Shown here: positions 12,000-21,639 of the stretch, piece by piece
Numbering within the stretch: position 1 is the first letter of the stretch
Layout: each line of letters begins with the position of its first letter
DNA from: Homalodisca vitripennis
Taxonomy: Eukaryota > Arthropoda > Insecta > Hemiptera > Cicadellidae
Reading direction: 5' to 3'
NCBI RefSeq assembly: GCF_021130785.1
Contig: NW_025776200.1
Location: 1 to 64,000 of the forward strand
Length of the DNA stretch: 64,000 bases
Program-made: the position numbers and the translations under genes
Notes under the pieces: generated by a model
What the model was told of the DNA's origin: nothing
Databases searched by the model: none
The model's input: only the letters and a program-made list of their open reading frames with translations

Positions 12000-12142
12000 T
12001 ATACTCTGCGGGAGAAATTTGAAGTTCGCAACCCACGAAGTCTAGGAAAACACTAGTCCGTCGTTTATAGTGGTGCGGTCTGAAATGCATTGAACGCCGC
12101 ACCCCGCTGCGGCTTATACCCCGAAGCTAGAAAAACGCGCCT

Positions 12143-13587
12143 TAAGTCAGTTAATGGTTTTGCAATTTCTGAAAATCCTTCAATGAATCTCCTATACAAT
12201 GAACACAGATCTGTAATATGTTACTTTTTTTAACATACGAAATTAAATATTCATTAGTAAAATTGCGAAATTAGAACATAGAATTTTTTTAACATTACAA
12301 ATAACGACTTAGGTTTTATAATTATCATTAAAAGTAGCGAAATTATTATTTTACTGACGATGAGTCAGACACTGTCTGGCAGGTCCGTGCCCGCACGGAA
12401 TGTCGCCGCTTTCCCTCCGATCACGGTGAGAGGCTTCCCCCACCCCCGCGATCGCGCGAACCTATATAACGACGGCCGATTGAAGAGTCGACAGAGACAG
12501 TAACCGCGACACCGCCGACTGCTGTACACAGAAGACTGCTTCGACTCCTTCCCCCGACCCCGCTCGATGAACTACATCGCGACCCGACGCCGATATCCAG
12601 CATCAGGTAAGGGACAACGACCCTGTTCCTTACTAAAGTGATTATCTCTGCCATCAGCAATTCTTTCAATTTTTTTTATGTGAAACAGACTTTAATATTT
12701 GATTTATCATTTAGGCTAAGAAAATTGATTGATCTGAAATATATTATTAATGTTTGATGGTTATAGATTTATTTTAAGAAGAGAATTATTTGATTTTAAA
12801 TATGCTCTTAATAATTTATTTTCTATTTAAGAGTATCAATAAATTCAAATAGAATATATTTGACTTTCTCAGTTTACTCAAACTTAATTACTTTTTCAAC
12901 TTTAATTGCTCAAGTTATTTTTTCCCCATCAATTTAACTTAAAATTTGAATTCCAATTAATCAGATTATATTTTTTGTCATTTCAATTTTATCTTAAATA
13001 CTGTGTAAAATTTTTCCGTCTAAATTTCTCAGGACTCGCATTTCTATTCCTGGCGTTTGTCATAACACCTCATCCCGAGTTTCCTTTTACGAGTTTCCTT
13101 TTACGAGTTTCTCTTTCCTACCAATTATCTCCTATCCGGAAAAAATACAACAGTCGGGACCCGCCTTACCAGGCATTGTTTTCTTTCCGGCGATTGTACT
13201 GGCATCCTGTACAGAAGGTTGTCTCAGTCCGGTAAGGCGTGTGTAGACAGTTGTAGCCACCGCGGCACTGACGTCACACGCCGACCTGTGCCCGCGCTCT
13301 CTCTGCTCAAGCCTATTGTTTGGGTCGCTAGAGCCAGTTATTTACCGATATATTTTGTATTTGTTCTTGGGATACATTATCCTTTAAATCCTTTTTTTAC
13401 TATTACGTACTACTGCATGACTTAATTGGTGTATTTATGAAGATACATTGATCTCAATATTAACAAAACCAACTTTAATGCACATATTAATTTGTTTTAC
13501 TTTGAAAATGTTTTATTCCTTTAAGATGATTGGTTTCTACTTCATTTAATAAAAAAGTACGTAGCAAACGGATAAATAAATCAATAT
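12143..13587. other. Non-coding stretch with promoter-like GC-rich patch
   Basis: No protein recognised. A GC-rich patch at 12360-12620 contains CTATATAACGACGGCC (TATA-like, near 12461) followed by a splice-donor-like CAGGTAAGG at 12605; it could be the promoter of a lost element. At 13075-13110 GAGTTTCCTTTTAC is tandemly repeated. The rest is AT-rich. Confidence 0.35.
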
Positions 13588-13631
13588 TTGTCAAAATCTC
13601 GTGTTTTATTAGAAAATTTCTACAATCAGTA

Positions 13632-13862
13632 TCATAGACTTATGTTAACACTTAAAAGTCGTGAATTTTTATATTTCTTTGAAGTTTTCCTGTCTTCACT
13701 CACTAGGTTCTTTCTTTTAAGAGTCATTTTTTCGTTTAGAAACTTCATTCTAATTATGGTCCTTTGTTTTATGAATACTCTGGCGACCTCTTCCGGAATA
13801 CAAGGGTATTTCTGGATAACTGACATTGTCATTCGTTTTACGACGCCTGAAAAACAAAACCT
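13632..13862 (-). pseudogene. Terminal exon of a P-element-like transposase
   Basis: On the minus strand, an acceptor-like TTGTTTTTCAG at the high-coordinate end opens a reading KRMTMSVIQKYPCIPEEVAR then VFIKQRTIIRMKFLNEKM and a basic tail. I associate this Pro-Glu-Glu-Val ... Arg-Thr ... Leu-Asn pattern with the C-termini of P-element/THAP9-type transposases. The first 68 bp of this exon plus adjacent intron are duplicated at 20941-21017, next to the main P-like gene at 21.6-23.6 kb. I infer that this is its last exon, displaced by the 7-kb insertion. Confidence 0.5.
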
Positions 13863-13871
13863 TTTGTAGTT
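13795..13871. repeat. 77-bp perfect direct repeat, left copy
   Basis: Identical at all 77 positions, by eye, to 20941-21017. It spans the acceptor and first codons of the P-like last exon. Flanking sequence differs outside the repeat. Confidence 0.9.
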
Positions 13872-14692
13872 GTACCATAGTTCAAATTCATTTATGCTGA
13901 AATCGCGGTAGGAAGTAGGCTCTTATTAACTAGACGCGGTGCGTGGACATTTTTTTTTGTTCAGTTGGACCGGGCAATCAGCTGATCGGTCAGTGACGTA
14001 TCGGGTGATGCGTTCCTCCCGGCTCGCTGGTCAGTTCGAGTCTTGAAGCCACGACGACAAGGTCCTGTTGAGAATCGCAGCTCTTCCTCTAACCCTATAG
14101 TGTGGGATTTAGAGTAATTCCATTTTTTTTTTTATCGCGTGTAAATTTAATTCAAGTTTTTTAATTTTTTCTTCAGTGCGTATTATTAAATCCCTATCAG
14201 CCTCCGTAATCTTCAAAGTAGTAAGTCCCGTACCAGCGTTTAGTTAATATCTTTGATTTTTATACTGTTGTAATTAAAATTTCTAAAGTTTCCCATCTTT
14301 CAGAGTCTGAGAATTAATTAAATTTTTTGAAGTATTGTGAATTAAATTTTGGTCATAAAGTTAATATCAAGTTTTGTGTTATATTGATTTTGAGTATTTT
14401 GAGAAGAGAACTTTTATTTTATTTTGTTAATTTTAAACCATTTTTTTGAGAAGTATAAATTTTTAGTTTTCATTTTAATTTTAATTCATTTTTAATCAGA
14501 CTCTTAAATTAGATTTGTTCGATTGTGTGAAATTTGAAGAAAATCGAATCAAAAGTTTGTAAACTTTGTTAATTTTTTTTTGGTAAACTTAAATTTCGGA
14601 ATAAAGCAAGTATTTCCGAAAAGTTGTTTAATTTATAAAGTATTTGCTCCATAAAAATTTAAAATATATGTGCTATAAAAACGGTACATAAT

Positions 14693-14708
14693 TTGCGCCA
14701 ATCTGCTG
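14693..14708 (+). promoter_or_regulatory. Candidate primer-binding region of retrotransposon 1
   Basis: TTGCGCCAATCTGCTG follows GGTACATAAT. Retrotransposon 2 has TGCGCCACTCTGCT after GTACAAATAA at the matching place (minus strand, about 30150-30164). Conservation between two otherwise diverged elements supports a functional site, probably at the LTR/leader junction. Confidence 0.45.
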
Positions 14709-14952
14709 TTTCTTTTTGAGCATAAACTTGTACAACAGGTTATTTACAGGAAAGAACTTGTAAACTTGCATAAACTTGTCTGATACCTGTAAGTGTGTGT
14801 AACTTGTATAAGACTTGTATAAGACTTGTATGAACTTGAACATTGTGTATAAACCTGCATAATTTTGTGTAGTGTGTAAGACTGAGGACTTAGAATAATA
14901 TTGTGAGTTTGGAATATTTGATTTATTTTAAGAAAATTATTTTAAAATAAAA

Positions 14953-16405
14953 ATGGAGCTAGCGCATGTGGATCTGTTGCTCAAAAAGGAATTAATATTT
15001 GAAATAAATTTTAGGGGCGGAAATGCTTCTGAAAGCGACACCGTCCAGAATCTTAGAAAAATGTTGAGGGTCCCTTTTGAAATTAAAATATCAGGGCCAA
15101 CGCTGGTAATCTGAAGGGCGTATAGAACCTAGCACTGCATTAAAGGAAATAAAAGTTGATTTGGAGGCATTATCTGTCAAGATAGGAAACTTGTCCGAGG
15201 GAAAAATCGACAGGCGAGTATTTGAGACTAGTGTGTAGGCACAAACATCTCACTGTGAGAGTTGATGTATTATGTGAGTTGTATAAGTGGGAAGGAGCGT
15301 CTGAAAACCTTAATTTCAAAACTTAAGGATGGTTTTGATTGAAATTAAGGCAAAATTAGGAAAACTTGGCGTAAGCGAGGAGGAAATAGTTAATTTTGAA
15401 ACCAGTCTTTTAAATACAAGCATGGAAGAGGAAGAATTCGAAGAGAGATGAGCAAGCCCGTATCTCAAACGAGAAACGAGGATATTTTAGGTTTGAGTAT
15501 TCCCCAGGGGAAACTTGTAGAAGGGAATTTTGCAAAATTGCCAAATCCCCTAGAGCGATTTTTAAAAATGTTTAAAACCCACAGACGGACTAAATGTTTC
15601 AGAATTGTTGAATTATATCGAAATAATGTTAAAAATTAAGGGTGAAACTAGCTTAAGTGATAGTGAGATCATAAAATATGAGTGTAGGTTATGCCACTGG
15701 TCCACTTTACAATAAAATGCTTCAATTTAAGGTAAATGCTAGTAATTTTAGTGAAGTACACAAAGGACTATTAGATTATTTTGTTCCATTTGGTCATAGA
15801 GAAGCCTTGAAGAGGGACTTAGTAACTAGATCACAAAAACCTGATGAAAAACTGAGCAGTTATATTTTAAACGTTAAGCAAAATGCAAAATTGCTATTGT
15901 GTGATTATTCTGAGACCGAACTGACGGAATTGATAAATTAGGTTATCTCATCTCAAGTAAGGGCCCGACTGGTATTTTGTACAAATCCGAAAAATTTTGC
16001 CGACCTTGACAATTTATGTATATATGAGCAGAACGTAGCCTATGAAGAAGTGAAGGTGTGCGAGGAACGTAAAGTTTTGAAAATCGGACTTTGCTCTGAA
16101 AAGTAATGTAAACTCAACTGCAAACTCGTATGTAAACAATCCATGATGGTAAAGAAAGCAATAATAAAATGTTTTATTTGTAATAAACCGGGACATATCG
16201 CTAGGGATTGTTTTAAAAATATTCAGAGAGCACCAGATACCGAGATTCGAAAAATCTGCGGTCCCAAAAAACTTTATAAATAGGGGAGAATTCCAAGAAG
16301 GTAGTGCGAGAGTGGAATCTCCCCGGTCACGTCCCACTGACATTAAAAATAATTATAATTATGGAAGAGGTCGAAAACAAATGAGGGCAAGGGGTAAGAA
16401 TTAAT
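14953..16405 (+). pseudogene. gag: gag of retrotransposon 1
   Basis: Starts MELAHVDLLLKKELIFEINF, alignable with the gag start of retrotransposon 2 (MALKVDLLTKEELDYEIRLR); both resemble a SAP-like helical N-terminus. A middle part (KLPNPLERFLKM near 15540; LLDYFVPFGHREALKRDL near 15770-15825) matches the other element. The nucleocapsid CCHC knuckle CFICNKPGHIARDC is at 16170-16211. Frameshifts and stops occur throughout, so it cannot make a full capsid precursor. Confidence 0.75.
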
Positions 16406-16920
16406 GTGGGAAATTCCTGTATGAATGTAAAAAGGGCCGGACGTAGCCAAGGTTCAATGACCCTGCCTGTTGTAAAAGTGTTTGTTGGTAAGGGTACATA
16501 TCATAATGTATTATTGGACACGGGAAGCGGAGTGAACCTGATAAGCGAAAGCATTTACGACTCATTGTTAAAGAAAGGACTGGCTAGTATTCTTGAACAT
16601 ACTGATTATTAAATGTTTGTCGGCAGATAACAATGAATTATCGATCCTGGGTAAATGTATTGTAAAAATAAAGATAGAATGTTTTTCTTGGAAGGTTCAG
16701 TTTTTAGTTTCAAAAAATTTGTCTTGGCCAATAATTCTGGGTTCAAATTTTATAAAGAAACTGGCATGGTGGTGGATTTAAAACAGGATATCTGTTGGTT
16801 TAAGTTTAAACCAGAAATTACAATCGAGTTATTTCAGAATAGTACAATCCTTATAAATAATGTGAACCAGGAGTATTGTGGTAGGGTTGCAATAAGGCAA
16901 AGGAAGATATTTTAAAAATT
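16406..16920 (+). pseudogene. Aspartic protease region of retrotransposon 1
   Basis: VLLDTGSGVNLISESIYDSL (about 16508-16567) carries the retroviral-type protease DTG catalytic triad. A second part, after a frameshift, is LSADNNELSILGKCIVKIKI, then WPIILGSNFIKKLAWW, matching the ILG-fold segment in retrotransposon 2. It lies between gag and reverse transcriptase, as in other Ty3/Gypsy polyproteins. Confidence 0.75.
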
Positions 16921-17660
16921 ATTAACGAATTCCCTCAAGTTTTTACCGATAAAATAGGGCAAGCTATTGACTTCGAAATTGACCTAGAAGTCAGCGACCC
17001 TGAGCCAGTGAGATTGAAGCCGTATCCGCTATCCCCCCCCAAGCTGCAAGAATTAAGAAAAATTTTAGATGAACTGTTGGCACAGAATATAATTAGACCC
17101 AGTGTGTCAAATTATGCTAGCCCCGCATTTTTAGTAACCAAACCGGGAAGTGATAAATCTAGAATGGTGATTAATTACTCAAAAATTAAATAGTAAGTTG
17201 AAGAGAGTGGAACATCCAATTGGAGACGTATACGAATCCATACCACTACCTACAAGGATGTACTTATTTTTCAAACTTGGATTTGAGTAATTCGTTTTAC
17301 CAATTAAAAACTCACAGAAAAAAAGCAAACATTTAACCGGTTTTGTTACGCCGTTTGAAATCATATGAATTCAATCGTGTACCATATGGGTTACACTTGG
17401 GAAGCGGAACAATGAGCCGCTTATTAAACAAAGTGTTGCAAGGTGTAAAGTTCCAGTATGCTTTAAATTATGTAGATGACATAATAATATTTAGCAAAAG
17501 TTTACCAGAGCATATAGAACATGTCAGAGATGTTGTGGAGAGGCTGGCCAAACATGGACTTACGGTTAACCCGAATAAGGTGAGCTTTGCATGTAAAGAG
17601 ATCAAGTTTTTAGGTCACCTAATCTCTAAAGGACCAGATAAGAGTCGACCCGGATAGAAC
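16921..17660 (+). pseudogene. Reverse transcriptase of retrotransposon 1
   Basis: The linker FPQVFTDKIGQ leads into the RT N-terminus (IIRPSVSNYASPAFLVTKPG, then MVINYSKI). After frameshifts come FNRVPYGLHLGSGTMSRLLN and the catalytic YVDDIIIFSK box at about 17469-17500, then KVSFACKEIKFLGHLISKG. This is the segment missing from retrotransposon 2. Degraded. Confidence 0.85.
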
Positions 17661-18290
17661 TTCTGCCATTAGAGATGCGAGAGAGCCAAAGGACGCAAAA
17701 GGCGTAAGTAGATTTATCGGAGCAGTGAGCTATTTTGCAAAGTTCATCCCAAACTATGCAGACAAGGCAGCATGTCTAAATGAATTGAGAAAAAAGAATA
17801 GGAAATTTGAGTGGACTCAGGAGTGCCAGGAGCTTCAACAGCTTAAAAGGAAAGTGTAAGTACACCACCTGGTATTAATAATACCAGATTATAATAAGCC
17901 ATTTATCCTATGTACGGATGCGAGTGACAAAGGGCAGCAGGAAGTTGTTTAATGCAGGAAATAGAAGGTGAGAATAAACCAGTGGCTTATTATTCCAAAA
18001 AATTTAATGAATCGAACAAAGAAATTTGACTGTGTACCAAAAGGAAGCACTTGCAGTGGTATGCGCGATAACAAATTTCGCAGCTACTTAGAAGTAAGGC
18101 CTTTTACCCTAATAACGGACAATAGTGCACTTAGCGTGGGTACTAGGCAATTTTAGGAAATTTAGGAAAATTAGGTAGGTGGGCAGCTACAATTTTTGAG
18201 CCTACCATTTAAAATTAAACACGTAAAATCAAAAGACAATGCAGTGGCAGACTATTTATCTAAGACTATTTGAATGTAGAGATAAGATGC
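17661..18290 (+). pseudogene. RNase H and connection of retrotransposon 1
   Basis: Readable with frameshifts: SRFIGAVSYFAKFIPNYADK (RT connection, near 17710), a TDASDKG-type start of Ty3 RNase H near 17917, PVAYYSKKFNESNKE near 17980, and LITDNSALS near 18112. Stops separate the pieces. Confidence 0.7.
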
Positions 18291-18479
18291 AAAGTGTGGA
18301 GGAAATTGAAGAATACCAGTACGGTATAGAAAATGATAGTGCAACGGACAATAGCATAAGAGTAGCAATTAAGGAAGAAAATGTTAAATAGTGTATTTGT
18401 AAATAGCGTAGATAATTTTCCACTAGCTTATACGGACTTTAAGGTTCACCAAACCCCAGGACAATATAATACGAAAAAT

Positions 18480-19634
18480 ATATAAATAGTTATAAAAGGT
18501 GGTACTAACTCTGAAAAATATTTCTTGTGTAAGGGAGTTGTGATGTATAGAAGTAAGCCTACTAGTAAGCCAAAGATATGTCTACCAGAACATTTAGTAG
18601 ATATGGTGTTTTAAGTATTACCATGAGTCGGAAATCGGGGGCCACTATGGAATATTAAAAAACTACCAGAAAGATATGCGATTTATTTTACCATGCGGAT
18701 CTTGCCGGGCTGATAAAAGACAAGGTAAAAAAGTGCGAAGCTTGTGCGTTAGCGAAAACCGGTAAGGTTTATCATGGCAAAACTGATTTCTGGTGTATCA
18801 GATAGGCCCATGGATAAATTGTACATAGACATTTTTGGCCCTTTAACCAGGTCTAGTAGTGGAAATAAATATCCTGATTGTACTTGACGACCATTCAAAA
18901 ATGGTATTTTTAAGTGCGATAAAAGACGCGAAAAAGTAAATCAATAATAAAAGTATTAGAAAGTGAAATTTTTAAAAATTTTGCATATTGCAAAAATATA
19001 GTGTCGGACAATGCACAGTGTTTTAGAAGTGTCGAAACTAAAGAACTATTTATTCCGCCCGGGGAATCAATCATCAATTTGTAACTCCATTTGTACACAG
19101 GGAAACAAAAGTGAACGTCAGTTGAGGACAGTAAAACAGATGTTAAAAATTTACTTTAATTCGGATCAAACTAAGTGGGACACCAAATTAACTGAATTAC
19201 AATTAGCGATAAATTGTGCGACCTCGGAAGCTACTAAAAATTCACCATACGAAATTATGTTCGGAAATAGGCCTAACTTGGAATTGACCAACAGATGGAA
19301 CATTAATGATTTATTGGACTGTGATGTGTCAAAGCCGGATAATTTGGATAGGTTTCAAAGAACTGTGTTAAACTTAAAAAAGTCCATTTCGGCTAACAGG
19401 AAGAGGGCAGGCTATAGTGATAAGGAATGTGAACACCTATTCAAAGTTGGAAGCCTTGTATACGTGAAGACACACTGGCTGAGTAACAAAGCGGAAAAAT
19501 TTCAGGCAAAAAAAATGGCAAACCGGTTTTGTGGACCCTACAGGATTATATATAAATTAACAGAAGTGACCTTTATAGTTCAGGATATAAAGGATGAAAG
19601 ATTCAGTGAAGAAAGTACAATGTTTCACAATTAA
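18480..19634 (+). pseudogene. Integrase of retrotransposon 1
   Basis: An HHCC zinc-binding part is readable around 18600-18760 (YHESEIGGHYGILKN, CEACALAKTG). The DDE core shows KLYIDIFGPLTRSSSGN with the first Asp near 18825, VSDNAQCF with the second near 19003, and QGNKSERQLRTVKQ with the Glu near 19110. The C-terminal part (YVKTHWLSNKAEKFQAKKMA, then GPYRIIYKLTEVTFIV) ends at 19634 and is the longest open frame of this element. Upstream frames are broken. Confidence 0.8.
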
Positions 19635-20110
19635 AGTTAAAGTACTAAAAAGTGAAAGTTGAGAACTCAATAAACATTAGCTCGGGGCAAAGGTCAGTAT
19701 GTTTTATTTTCAGGACAATTATATTGTTGAAAAGGAATTGAAGATGGGTCTAAAAACAATAAAATGACAATATAATTTATTTCTAAATTAACTTCAAGAA
19801 TTGATTATATAATTATGTATTAATTTGGCCCAAAACACAAAACAAGTTAAGTATGAGAGTCCAGTAGCTTATTATAATAGTAAAAATAAATAATGGAATA
19901 TAAAAGGGTTGATGTGGCGACGTTTTTTATTTCAGCACATTGTATGGCTAAGATGAGAAGTCATAATATAAAATGCCAGTGTAAGTGTGTAATAGAAGTG
20001 TTGTTGTAAACCATGTAATTTTCAGGGACAATGAATGGCATTAATGGTGTATAAAGTAAATACACAGATGTATTCTGATGTATTGTGATATATCATGAGA
20101 TATATTTCTT
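19635..20110. other. Non-coding stretch after integrase
   Basis: AT-rich, no protein recognised. Presumed 3' untranslated part of retrotransposon 1, leading into the stem-loop cluster. Confidence 0.4.
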
Positions 20111-20140
20111 CCCTGTTCCTTCAAATGTAGAAGGACAGGG
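20111..20140 (+). repeat. Stem-loop 1 of a three-hairpin cluster
   Basis: Arm CCCTGTTCCTTC, loop AAATGTA, arm GAAGGACAGGG: an 11-bp stem with one bulged T. Followed by TAATTTT. Confidence 0.85.
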
Positions 20141-20170
20141 TAATTTTGGTAATGTTGTGGTGTTGTTGTC

Positions 20171-20200
20171 CCCTGTTCCTTCCAATAGAGAAGGACAGGG
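20171..20200 (+). repeat. Stem-loop 2 of a three-hairpin cluster
   Basis: The same arms as stem-loop 1, but the loop is CAATAGA, differing at three of seven positions. Followed by TAATATT. Confidence 0.85.
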
Positions 20201-20249
20201 TAATATTTTTTGGTATACAATGAGTTGTATTAATAGTGATATATTTCTT

Positions 20250-20279
20250 CCCTGTTCCTTCAAATGTAGAAGGACAGGG
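20250..20279 (+). repeat. Stem-loop 3 of a three-hairpin cluster
   Basis: Arms and loop identical to stem-loop 1, again followed by TAATATT. Starts are spaced 60 and 79 bp apart. Confidence 0.85.
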
Positions 20280-20940
20280 TAATATTGTTTTTTTTTATCA
20301 CTATATGAGGTTTATTGTGTGTAAACAAATTGATTATTGTGCCATTGTAATCCCTGTAAATTGATTGTATTTGAAATTAACAACATCTGGTAATGGTTTA
20401 CATTCGTGACACTGGCGCAGGCGTACAATAAGAACACCGTGAAAGAACTGACAGCCATACAATTATACGGAGGGAATATTTTGTAAAAGGAATGTCCTCC
20501 AAGAGCTCAATGCCTCGCTGGCTGAAATTGTTATTAGATTGGAGGAGCAGGTAGCAGTGGCTATTAGCGAACCAGAGCCAGCCAACCACGAGATCAACGA
20601 GGCCGCCGCACTGCACCGGCCGTACAATCATTGAGAAGCTACATGCCTCGACTCCTCACCACCACATCCCTCTGCGATGGCTACTTGGGGAGCCACACTG
20701 GACGTCGGACACTCCTACCACATCACCCCTCGGACTACACATCACAGCCTCCACGTAGTGATAAGTACAAAAGAATTGTTATTTTAAAAGTGTGCATGTG
20801 GAGGGATATTATTGTACTTAGTCCGGGATGAGTGTTTAAAGGTTTAGGTTCCTACCGTGATTGCAGCTTCGGGCTAGGGAAAATACCCTTTCTACAATAA
20901 CTATAATTATTTTTATAACCCCTTTACGTTATTAGTTCAA
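20280..20940. other. Presumed 3' end of retrotransposon 1, no gene
   Basis: Non-coding. A GC-richer part at 20395-20760 and a purine-rich AGGGATATTATTG near 20793 could belong to the 3' LTR and polypurine tract, but I could not match it to a 5' copy. Confidence 0.3.
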
Positions 20941-21017
20941 GGAATACAAGGGTATTTCTGGATAACTGACATTGTCATTCGTTTTACGACGCCTGAAAAA
21001 CAAAACCTTTTGTAGTT
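20941..21017. repeat. 77-bp perfect direct repeat, right copy
   Basis: Identical to 13795-13871. On the minus strand it holds the intron end (TTGTTTTTCAG) and first 22 codons of the P-like last exon. It joins on its right to the intron of the P-like gene. Confidence 0.9.
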
Positions 21018-21639
21018 ATAACAGAACTTTATAAAATACATTTCAACGGGGTTTTCGGTTGAATTTAAATTATATTGCATACTAATAGACGCATCTGTAT
21101 TTGCTAGCTTGAAAATGGTGAGAAATATTTAGAATATAAATATACATTGAAATAATATTAAAGCTGGAGCTGTGAAGAAGTTTGCATACTTTAACTTACT
21201 GTAATACATTTATTTGATGTCAATACTCCAAATCAAAGATGATTTAGAATGTATCTATATAATGAACAATAAAACTGGAAACAACAATGATACCTACATA
21301 AACAAAATTTTAATATATTCTTATTTTTCTTTACTTTTAAGTAGTATATATCCTAAATAAAATAAATATAGCCGTCCATTTGAAGCCATACAACTAAAGC
21401 ATTTGAAATATCTCAATTTAAATGTAAATAACACTATAACTTACTGTAGCTCTTTATTTTATGTAACAAAATTACTACGCCTGCAAATAACATACCATCA
21501 AAAAAATTTTATTATTCAATAGTTTTCAATTTAAAAAATAAGTTACAAAGTAGCAAAACTAATTTATTCATAAATACAATTTCGCTCAGCGCATTGAAAG
21601 AAATGAACACTACAAAAGCCTACTTGTTTCTATGAAATA
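21018..21639. other. AT-rich presumed intron of the P-like gene
   Basis: No coding similarity. It separates the main P-like transposase exon from the last-exon fragment at 20941-21017. Confidence 0.4.

Larger units (their letters stand above)
9033..12142. mobile_element. PIF/Harbinger DNA transposon 1 (complete)
   Basis: A 3110-bp element with GC-rich terminal inverted repeats. The left end starts AGGCGCGTTTTCCTAG; the reverse complement of the right end starts AGGCGCGTTTTTCTAG, and similarity continues into the CGCAGCG-rich inner part for about 55 bp. It is flanked by TAA on both sides (9030-9032 and 12143-12145), the 3-bp target duplication expected for Harbinger. It carries a MADF/BESS gene (+) and a DDE_Tnp_4 transposase gene (-) whose exons alternate. 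Confidence 0.9.
13872..20940 (+). mobile_element. Ty3/Gypsy-like LTR retrotransposon 1 (decayed) in a 7-kb insert
   Basis: Between the 77-bp repeats lies a 7069-bp block with gag, protease, reverse transcriptase, RNase H and integrase in Ty3/Gypsy order on the plus strand. I could not align two long terminal repeats by eye. A shared near-LTR motif (14693-14708) suggests that a 5' LTR of up to about 820 bp ends there. The stretch 13872-14692 is non-coding and AT-rich; 14755-14850 holds short tandem ACTTGTATAAG repeats. Confidence 0.75.

Noticed and set aside
13588..13869. 93-codon plus-strand hydrophobic ORF
   Set aside because: The minus strand carries the convincing reading (P-like last exon); the plus ORF is its shadow.
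20111..20279. CRISPR-like array
   Set aside because: Three palindromic repeats with unequal 30- and 49-bp gaps, in a eukaryotic retrotransposon context with no cas genes.
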